Assembly: GCF_029948125.1 (NCBI RefSeq)
Contig: NZ_JASAMB010000005.1
Span: 248,001-312,000 of the forward strand
Reading direction: 5' to 3'
DNA length: 64,000 nucleotides
Source of the DNA: Catellatospora sp. KI3
GTDB lineage: Bacteria > Actinomycetota > Actinomycetes > Mycobacteriales > Micromonosporaceae
The translations under genes and the position numbers were made by a program. This document shows, in pieces, positions 58,691-64,000 of the stretch (its first letter is position 1; every line of letters begins with the position of its first letter). Below the pieces are notes generated by a model that was given only the letters and a program-made list of their open reading frames with translations, did no database searches and was not told where the DNA came from.

Positions 58691-59980
58691 TCAGGTCGCG
58701 GACTTGCGGCGCATCCGGTACTCCAGCACCAGGAACGGGAAGCCGAACAGCCAGAACGCGTGCTCGGCCCGCAGCTCGCCCTGCTCGAGGTAGACGTCCA
58801 GGCGCTCGCGGAACCCGTGGACCGCCGCGACGGTGAGCCTGCCCGTCGGCTCGTCGACGACGGTCAGGTAGTGGCCCGGCTGGTCGGTGGTGCCGACGCT
58901 GGCCAGCACCAGGCCGCCGTACGGGCGGTTGTCCGGGGCCAGCGTCGCGGTGAAGCTGGCCCGCGGCAGCGGGAACCCGACACTGACATAGCCTCGGTCC
59001 TGGTGCCGGTAGGTGGTGTAGATGCCGACGTAGATGGGCTCGTCGGTGTCGGCGAACGACCTGATCCAGCCCCGGCGGCTGATCGGGCCGCCGCGGTCGG
59101 TGCTGACCGTGTCGATGCGGCTGCGTACGCCGCGCTGGGTCTCCCGCTGGTTCATCGGGACGTTCGCCTGCCCCAGCGGGCGGGCGACGAGGTTGCGGTA
59201 GAGCAGGTAGCCGGGGCGGACCCAGGCGCGCCAGCGCGGCACGATGTCGAGCGAGAACCGGGTGGTGTGCTCGTAGAACTCGCGCACCAGCGGATCGACG
59301 GCGGCCGGGTCGAAGCCCGGTCCGGTGAGCTCGTCCAGGCTGGACACGATGCCCACGTCGGGCGCGTCCGGGGTGTAGTGGCCGCCGACGGCGGCGGCCA
59401 GCTCCCGCACGTACCCGGTGCCGACGTAGCGGGTGCTGGAGGTCAGCGGCACCACGAACGGCAGCAGCCGCGCGTCCGCCTGCTCGGCGAGCAGGCTGAC
59501 CTGCGGGTCGCGGAAGACCAGCGCGGACAGGCACCGGAACACCAGCACCGCCGCGGCCGCGACCACGGCCGCCGGGACACCCGGCCAGCCGGCCGCCAGC
59601 GCCCAGCCCACTACCAGACCCACGACCGGTCCGAGCAGCACCTTCTGCGGGCGCAGGCCGAGCAGTCCGACGACCGCGCCGCTGACCAGTCCGACCAGCG
59701 GCGGGCGCGCGATCAAGAGTCCGAGCAGCCAGCCCAGCGGGGCGGCCAGCGCGACGCTGGCCACGATCCGCGACCACAGCGCCGGGATCTCACCGGGCCG
59801 CTGCCGCGCCCGCGCCACCAGGTCGGCGCCCGCGACGGCGCCCGCCCCGGCCACCGCCGAGACCGCGACCGTCACGGCGCCCCGCCCTGCGGCGAGCGCG
59901 GTCCCGGCGACAGCCCCCATCAGCGCGGTCACCGCGATCGAGCCGGGTCTGCGGGCGGGTGCGGTCTGCTCCTCGGTCAC
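58691..59980 (-). CDS. Membrane protein of unknown function
   Basis: A 429-residue protein starting at GTG 59980. The first about 160 residues hold about six hydrophobic segments; the rest is a large soluble domain ([53 protein letters not shown]) that ends in a hydrophobic-aromatic stretch ([15 protein letters not shown]). No family recognised. It follows its own leaderless promoter, in the same direction as the sigma-fusion gene 58 bases on, so co-transcription with it is possible. Confidence 0.7.
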   Translation of the reverse strand: MTEEQTAPARRPGSIAVTALMGAVAGTALAAGRGAVTVAVSAVAGAGAVAGADLVARARQRPGEIPALWSRIVASVALAAPLGWLLGLLIARPPLVGLVSGAVVGLLGLRPQKVLLGPVVGLVVGWALAAGWPGVPAAVVAAAAVLVFRCLSALVFRDPQVSLLAEQADARLLPFVVPLTSSTRYVGTGYVRELAAAVGGHYTPDAPDVGIVSSLDELTGPGFDPAAVDPLVREFYEHTTRFSLDIVPRWRAWVRPGYLLYRNLVARPLGQANVPMNQRETQRGVRSRIDTVSTDRGGPISRRGWIRSFADTDEPIYVGIYTTYRHQDRGYVSVGFPLPRASFTATLAPDNRPYGGLVLASVGTTDQPGHYLTVVDEPTGRLTVAAVHGFRERLDVYLEQGELRAEHAFWLFGFPFLVLEYRMRRKSAT

Positions 59981-59986
59981 GCCGAG

Positions 59987-59992
59987 AATCTA
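59987..59992 (-). promoter_or_regulatory. -10 element of a leaderless promoter
   Basis: On the reverse strand TAGATT lies 6 bases before GTG 59980. Confidence 0.5.
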
Positions 59993-60043
59993 CTCAGGTC
60001 GGCGGGGACCGTGCGGGGGTGCCGGGCGTCGTCGGGTCTGCCG

Positions 60044-60286
60044 TCAGCCGAGTGCGTCGTGAGCCTGGCGCGAGCGGCGCCGCCGCAGCACCGCGGCGGC
60101 GATGAGGACCGCTGACAGCACACCGGGGCCGCAGTGCGCCAGCAGCACACCCGGCAGCCCCGGCCCGCCCCAGTCGTCGCGGTAGGTCGCCGGGTCGCTC
60201 ATGTCGATGGTGAACGGCTCGGCGATCGCCCGGCCGATCAGGTAGAGGCCCAGCAACAGGCCCAGGCCGTACAGGACTTTTCGCAC
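60044..60286 (-). CDS. Small two-pass membrane protein
   Basis: GTG 60286 gives 80 residues: a first membrane segment (VLYGLGLLLGLYLIGRAI), an outside loop with FTIDMSDPATYRDDWGGPGL, and a second segment (VLLAHCGPGVLSAVLIAAAVL) before a basic tail. The DWGGP and HCGPG motifs recur in small actinobacterial membrane proteins of unknown function. ATG 60337 would add 17 polar residues in front and is less likely. Confidence 0.6.
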   Translation of the reverse strand: MRKVLYGLGLLLGLYLIGRAIAEPFTIDMSDPATYRDDWGGPGLPGVLLAHCGPGVLSAVLIAAAVLRRRRSRQAHDALG

Positions 60287-60400
60287 CGGGATCCCGCTCT
60301 CTGCCGATCCGGATGAGGCAAGTCCGACCATATGCATCCGGTCAGGTCGATCGCATCAGGGACTTCCCGTGCGGGATCCGGCGCGGTCCTGGAGCGGCTG

Positions 60401-60652
60401 TCACGGCAGCGGGTCGGTGTTCGGCGGGTGGCCGCCGTCGCCGTCGACGATGACGTCCATGGTGCCGTCCTGGGTGAGGTCCACCATGGTCACGTCGATC
60501 TTGCCGTCACCGTCGGTGTCGGACTGGAACAGGTCGGGCTTGCCGTCGCCGTCGGTGTCGATCGCCCACAGGTCCGGGTGGCCGTCCCCGGTCGTGTCCA
60601 GCGCCAGGATCTCGTCATGGCCGTCACCGCGGGTCTGCACAACGTCAGTCAT
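60401..60652 (-). CDS. Small EF-hand-like repeat protein
   Basis: An 83-residue protein starting at ATG 60652, built of Asp/Gly repeats: DTTGDGHPDLWAIDTDGDGK, then PDLFQSDTDGDGKIDVTMVD and DGTMDVIVDGDGG. DxDGDGxxD loops are calcium-binding in EF-hands, dockerins and thrombospondin type 3 repeats. There is no signal peptide, so if expressed it is cytoplasmic, unusual for such loops. It might be the surviving tail of a larger secreted protein. Confidence 0.6.
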   Translation of the reverse strand: MTDVVQTRGDGHDEILALDTTGDGHPDLWAIDTDGDGKPDLFQSDTDGDGKIDVTMVDLTQDGTMDVIVDGDGGHPPNTDPLP

Positions 60653-60895
60653 GCCAGCGCTGATACCCGGGCGCGGGCCGGTGAAACGGCGGCCGGGGCG
60701 GGTGTGAGGTTGAACCACCAAGAGCATAAACCAGGATCCGAAACTCCACACTCCGCCGTACGACCGTCGCGACCTGCGATTTCACGCGCATAAGCTTCCC
60801 GCTCGTGCCGGTTCGGGGTGGCGCCCCCCGAGGCCGGGCACCGGACGTTCGCCGCTCGCGGCGGGCGTCCTTCCTGTCCGCAGAGCCACGGAGGC

Positions 60896-61345
60896 ATGTT
60901 GATCGAGGCTGAGCTCATCGCGCGTACCATCGTCCTGTCGTCCACGAAGCTGCCGGAGGCGACCGAGGTGTGGGCATACCGCACACTGGTCGCGGGCTAC
61001 CCCGGCTACCGCAGCCGCCTGGTGGACGCGCTGATCCGCCTGGAGCGCGTCACCGTCGACCCGGTCGACAAGCTGCGGATGTCGCAGGAGGCGGTCGCGA
61101 CCGCTCGACTGATCGATCCCGTCCAGGACCACACCGCCGCCGAGCTGCTGATCTGGGCGCTGGACGCCCTCCAGCGCAACCTGTACGCCGCCGGACGCAC
61201 CGCCGAGGGCCTGGCCGCGCGCCAGGAGACCATCGCGCGCCACCCCGCCGACCTGCACCGCCGGCGCGCCTGCTCCGTCACCGACTGCTACGCGGACAAG
61301 GTGCTCCCGCCCGTCGAGGAGTGGATCGCCGAGTCGGCCTCCTGA
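60896..61345 (+). CDS. Helical TPR-like protein of unknown function
   Basis: A 149-residue protein starting at ATG 60896; GGAGG lies immediately before it, closer than usual, and TTG 60899 is possible. It consists of helices such as YRSRLVDALIRLERVTVDPV, AAELLIWALDALQRNLYAAG and TAEGLAARQETIARHPADL, in the manner of actinobacterial tetratricopeptide proteins. Two cysteines near the end (RRACSVTDCYADK). Function unknown. A hairpin follows the stop. Confidence 0.6.
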   Translation: MLIEAELIARTIVLSSTKLPEATEVWAYRTLVAGYPGYRSRLVDALIRLERVTVDPVDKLRMSQEAVATARLIDPVQDHTAAELLIWALDALQRNLYAAGRTAEGLAARQETIARHPADLHRRRACSVTDCYADKVLPPVEEWIAESAS

Positions 61346-61359
61346 GCCGCCGCGGCAGG

Positions 61360-61380
61360 TGCGCGAGTCCTGCTCGCGCA
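61360..61380 (+). terminator. Terminator hairpin
   Basis: TGCGCGAG pairs with CTCGCGCA around a 5-base loop, 14 bases after the stop. Confidence 0.6.
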
Positions 61381-61448
61381 TCGGCGGCCTTTCCGGAGGC
61401 GCCCGCCTCGTAGCGCGGCCAGCGGGTGTGCCGCGTACGTCCCCTGTG

Positions 61449-61498
61449 GCGGCGCACACCTGTGGGGGTGTACGTACACCCCCACAGGTGTGCGCCGC
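61449..61498. terminator. 50-bp perfect palindrome, probable terminator
   Basis: Perfectly self-complementary with the centre TGTACGTACA. It shares the outer CACACCT and the core with the element at 31819-31864 but has a different 7-base inner arm. It lies about 100 bases after the TPR-like gene and 116 bases before the next start. Confidence 0.8.
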
Positions 61499-61602
61499 GA
61501 GCAGTGACCTGTGCCGGGACGGTCGACCGGCTCGCGCCGCGGGAGCGGGTTCGCCTGTGACGGATGGGCGACAGGGGTGATCGACCTCGTCGGCACCGGC
61601 CC

Positions 61603-61608
61603 TACCGT
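61603..61608 (+). promoter_or_regulatory. -10 element of a leaderless promoter
   Basis: TACCGT lies 6 bases before ATG 61615. Confidence 0.5.
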
Positions 61609-61614
61609 CGCGGC

Positions 61615-62121
61615 ATGACCTATCTCGCCACCCCCGCCGAGTCGCCCCTGTACGACGCCGACGCCTCCTACACCCCCAACTACCTGCGCGTGTTCGCGCT
61701 GCAGCCGGAGGCGTACGCGGCCTGGCAGCAGCTGGCCAAGGCGGTGAGCGGCGGCATGGACCTGCGCCGCTACGAGCTGGCGACGGTGGTGGCGGCCAAG
61801 CGGCTGGGCTCGGACTACTGCACCCTGGCCCACAGCAAGGTGCTGCGGGAGCGGTTCTACGACGAGGAGAGGCTGCGGGCGATCGTCGCCGACCACCGCA
61901 CGGCCGGGCTCGACCCGGTCGACGTCGCGGTCATGGACTTCGCCGAGAAGGTCGCGGCCGACCCGACGACCGTCACCGAGGCCGATGTCGCGGCGCTGCG
62001 CGGACACGGGCTGTCCGAGCAGGACGTGCTGCAGGTGGTGCTGGCCGTGTGCGTACGCCGGTTCTTCAGCGGGGTGCTGTCGGCCGTCGGCGCCGACCCC
62101 GATCCCGCCCTGCTGCCGTAG
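61615..62121 (+). CDS. Carboxymuconolactone decarboxylase/AhpD-like protein
   Basis: A 168-residue all-helical protein of the AhpD/CMD family. The usual CxxC-x3-H redox motif is reduced to YCTLAHSKVL (one Cys, with His 4 residues on), so the thiol-disulfide activity of true AhpD is doubtful. The segment MDLRRYELATVVAAKRLGSD precedes it as in the family. Start at ATG 61615 is supported by the promoter hexamer. Confidence 0.82.
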   Translation: MTYLATPAESPLYDADASYTPNYLRVFALQPEAYAAWQQLAKAVSGGMDLRRYELATVVAAKRLGSDYCTLAHSKVLRERFYDEERLRAIVADHRTAGLDPVDVAVMDFAEKVAADPTTVTEADVAALRGHGLSEQDVLQVVLAVCVRRFFSGVLSAVGADPDPALLP

Positions 62122-62145
62122 TGGCCGGGCCGTCGGCACCGGCAC

Positions 62146-62198
62146 GTTAAGAAGGGCCCCTCATACCGCGCATTGCGATAAGAAGGGGCCCTTCCTTG
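62146..62198 (-). repeat. GGGCCC repeat family, copy 4 (between convergent genes)
   Basis: Reverse orientation, between the stops of the AhpD-like gene (62121) and the zinc-finger gene (62215). Both GGGCCC palindromes are intact. Confidence 0.92.
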
Positions 62199-62214
62199 CG
62201 GTTTTCGCGGCTCT

Positions 62215-62583
62215 TCAGCGGCGGCGGTCGACGATGCTCTGGCAGGGGACGCAGTGGGTCGCCCACGGCATCACCTCGAGCCGCCCGGCGGGCACCTGCT
62301 CGCCGCAGCGCACGCACACGCCCAGGGTGCCCTCGCCCAGGCGGCCCAGCGCGTCGCCGAGGCGGGCGAGCTGGTCCTGCAGCGCGGCGGTGACCAGGCT
62401 GTGCTCGATGGTCTCGGAGGCGGCGGTGCCCGCGTCGGCGGTGTCGCCGGGGCCCTGGTCGTGGATGTGCCGCAGCCAGTCGGCCTCGGTCTCGATACGC
62501 AGCTGCTCGGCGGCGTCGTCGTAGCGCTGCCGCAGCAGTGCGCCGAGCTGGGTCAGGTCGAGGTGGTCGGCAACGGCGGTCAT
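62215..62583 (-). CDS. DksA/TraR-like C4 zinc finger protein
   Basis: A 122-residue protein starting at ATG 62583 behind AGGAG. A helical N-terminal part (about 1-75) leads to a C4 zinc finger, GVCVRCGEQ with CVPC 18 residues later, as in DksA/TraR. The coiled-coil tip lacks the paired acidic residues of DksA, and actinobacterial members (RbpA-independent, TraR-like) have no proven role. It may bind RNA polymerase; that is inference. Confidence 0.82.
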   Translation of the reverse strand: MTAVADHLDLTQLGALLRQRYDDAAEQLRIETEADWLRHIHDQGPGDTADAGTAASETIEHSLVTAALQDQLARLGDALGRLGEGTLGVCVRCGEQVPAGRLEVMPWATHCVPCQSIVDRRR

Positions 62584-62800
62584 CGTCACTCCTAACAGGT
62601 GGGCTTGCGTTTGCGGCTTCCCCGCCGGTGGGCGGCTAAACCTCCGGCAAGCCGGGGGCGATGTCACGATGCTGGCAACGGTGGCTGAGCCCCGGCTGAA
62701 AGCTTGCCGGGACGATGTTGAATGCTCCACCGCGATATTGCGCTGGCCTGCGATGCTGTCGGGCGGTAGCCTCGGCCGTCGACCGAGGAGGCGCGCCGCG

Positions 62801-63145
62801 ATGACCGAGACCCTGACCCTGTGGCGTCCGACCGGGCCGCAGGAGTTGGCGCTGGTCGAGGCGTCGGGCTGGCGGGAGTGGCCGCCTCGGCTGCCCGACC
62901 AGCCGATCTTCTACCCGGTGCTGAACGAGCAGTACGCGGTCCTGATCGCGCGCGATTGGAACGTCCCGGCCTCCGGCGTGGGATATGTCACCCGGTTCGA
63001 GGTCGAGCAGGGGTTCGCGGCGCGTTATCCGGTGCGGCAGGCGGGCGGGCGGGACATCCTCGAGCTGTGGGTGCCCGCCGAGGAGCTGGCCGAGTTCAAC
63101 CGGCACATCGTGGGCACGATCGAGGTCGTGCACGAGTTCCGCTGA
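62801..63145 (+). CDS. Small protein of unknown function (labelled ADP-ribosylation/crystallin J1 in related genomes)
   Basis: A 114-residue protein starting at ATG 62801 behind GAGGAGG. It resembles a widespread small bacterial family with TLWRPTGPQELALVEASGW, WPPRLPDQPIFYPVLNE, ARDWNVPASGVGYVTRFEV and ELWVPAEELAEFNRHIVG. As far as I recall such proteins are deposited under the name ADP-ribosylation/crystallin J1, but the sequence is too short for an ADP-ribosylglycohydrolase and lacks its metal site, so that name should not be trusted. Confidence 0.8.
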   Translation: MTETLTLWRPTGPQELALVEASGWREWPPRLPDQPIFYPVLNEQYAVLIARDWNVPASGVGYVTRFEVEQGFAARYPVRQAGGRDILELWVPAEELAEFNRHIVGTIEVVHEFR

Positions 63146-63146
63146 G

Positions 63147-63977
63147 TCAGCGCGGCAGGCGGTCGGCCAGCCAGGGCCGCAGCACGGGCAGGACGGCGGC
63201 GGCCTGCATGGCGCCCATGTGGTCCAGGCCGTCGAGCACCGCGACGTCCCAGCCGCGTGCCTCGGCGCAGGCTCGGTCGCGCAGCAGCGGTCCGGCGATG
63301 TCGACGACGACACCGCCCCAGGCGGGGCCGTACGCGATGGTGTCGGCGGAGCCGACGACGCACAGCCGGGGGCAGCCGAGGTCGGCCGCGCGGTCGTCGA
63401 AGGCGCGCAGCGCCTGGTAGAGGGTGACGAACTGGCGGGTCTGGGCCTCGGTGGAGGTGACCTGGACCGTGGACCAGTCGCCCGCGACGACCTCGCCGGC
63501 GGGCTGCGCCGGGGCGGTGGCCATGGCGTGGGCGGCGGTGGTGACGGCGAGCATCTGCCGGTACGGCCCGTCGATCGGCGGGTAGCCGCCCATGACCAGC
63601 GCGGACAGCCGGTCGGTGCGCAGGGCCAGCTGCAGCCCGGCCAGGGCCAGCCAGGAGTAGCCGTAGTAGGCGAAGCGGTCGGCTCCGGCGGCGTCGGCGA
63701 CGGCGAGCAGGTCGGCGGCGACGTTGTCGGGGGTGAGCGTGCCGGGCTTGGGGTGCCGCTGGAGGTGGCCCTCGTAGTCGAAGGCGACGACGCGGAAGCG
63801 GTCGGCGAGCCCGGCGATGAGGTTGCGGCCGAGCGCGGGGTCTGCACCCCAGGCCCGCATCGCCTCGGCCTGGGGGCCTTCGACCGGGTCCGGGTTGACC
63901 GCCAGGAGCACGGTGGGGCCGTCGCCGGTGAGGTGCAGGGGCAGGTGGGCGCCGTCGTGCAGCGTCGCGTGGGTCAT
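63147..63977 (-). CDS. Alpha/beta hydrolase
   Basis: A 276-residue protein with an alpha/beta-hydrolase fold. The nucleophile elbow is YYGYSWLALAG (Ser about 116), the acid is probably in VVGSADTIAYGP and the His in DGLDHMGAM (about 251). The first strands are TVLLAVNP and RVVAFDYEGHLQRHPKPG. Substrate unknown. AGGAGCCGCG precedes ATG 63977; the stop adjoins that of the rightward small gene. Confidence 0.85.
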   Translation of the reverse strand: MTHATLHDGAHLPLHLTGDGPTVLLAVNPDPVEGPQAEAMRAWGADPALGRNLIAGLADRFRVVAFDYEGHLQRHPKPGTLTPDNVAADLLAVADAAGADRFAYYGYSWLALAGLQLALRTDRLSALVMGGYPPIDGPYRQMLAVTTAAHAMATAPAQPAGEVVAGDWSTVQVTSTEAQTRQFVTLYQALRAFDDRAADLGCPRLCVVGSADTIAYGPAWGGVVVDIAGPLLRDRACAEARGWDVAVLDGLDHMGAMQAAAVLPVLRPWLADRLPR

Positions 63978-64000
63978 CGCGGCTCCTGATTCCGTACGGT

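Noticed and set aside
62801-63145. ADP-ribosylglycohydrolase function
   Set aside because: The name attached to relatives is not supported: 114 residues, no metal-binding motif of that enzyme family.
1-64000. tRNA, rRNA, transposase, integrase or phage genes
   Set aside because: Looked for on both strands by motif and product; none seen. Small non-coding RNAs cannot be excluded by eye.

Overview
The window is about 70 percent or more G+C, uses many GTG starts, has long antisense open frames, and is rich in secreted glycan- and protein-degrading enzymes, ECF-type regulation and Drr-type ABC exporters. This is a soil actinomycete chromosome, most likely Micromonosporaceae (Catellatospora/Actinoplanes/Micromonospora type). 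That family call rests on gene content and on a short dispersed GGGCCC-palindrome repeat that I recall from that family; it is inference. I see no rRNA, tRNA, CRISPR array, prophage or insertion sequence.

Layout. 1-219: start of a leftward secreted protein cut by the window edge. 514-4590: a single-chain assimilatory nitrate reductase fused to its own NADPH-flavin reductase. 4591-5306: gene-free, repetitive. 5316-8434: a HTH-TOBE regulator and modABC, a molybdate importer that plausibly feeds the molybdoenzyme next door. 8457-10853: PP2C-like phosphatase, LLM-type flavin oxidoreductase, small membrane protein. 10921-14873: a MoxR ATPase, a metallopeptidase-like/VWA protein and a third protein of unknown function in one leftward unit. 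14972-16220: methyltransferase and acetyltransferase. 16577-31812: a secretome block (GH18 chitinase, Tat lipoprotein, subtilisin, sugar dehydrogenase and ThuA/DUF1080 proteins with CBM6 and ricin-type lectin tails, Gly-rich protein), interrupted by a drug-exporter operon with a DUF4097 protein and a ribbon-helix-helix protein (20711-23871). 31873-38277: fructosamine-kinase-like protein, SDR, DUF4291, a second ABC exporter with a MarR/GbsR-like regulator, GNAT. 38834-42531: M4 metalloprotease and an RCC1-repeat protein, convergent around a GGGCCC repeat. 43039-49938: AbgT-type transporter, a stand-alone maltokinase-cap-like protein, and a divergent catabolic locus (amidohydrolase and aberrant M19 dipeptidase against IclR regulator and ornithine-cyclodeaminase-like enzyme). 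49985-54537: the most interesting locus, a large TIR-like protein, a TPR protein and a Vps62-like membrane protein. 54619-64000: nucleobase permease, GNAT, sigma factor fused to an extracytoplasmic domain, small proteins, an AhpD-like protein, a DksA/TraR-like zinc finger protein and an alpha/beta hydrolase.

Regulatory texture. At least ten genes have a TANNNT hexamer 6-8 nt before the start codon and no Shine-Dalgarno, the pattern of leaderless actinobacterial mRNAs; this helped choose starts. Strong GC hairpins lie at many gene ends. Two very long perfect palindromes (31819-31864 and 61449-61498) share one architecture with different but self-complementary inner arms.
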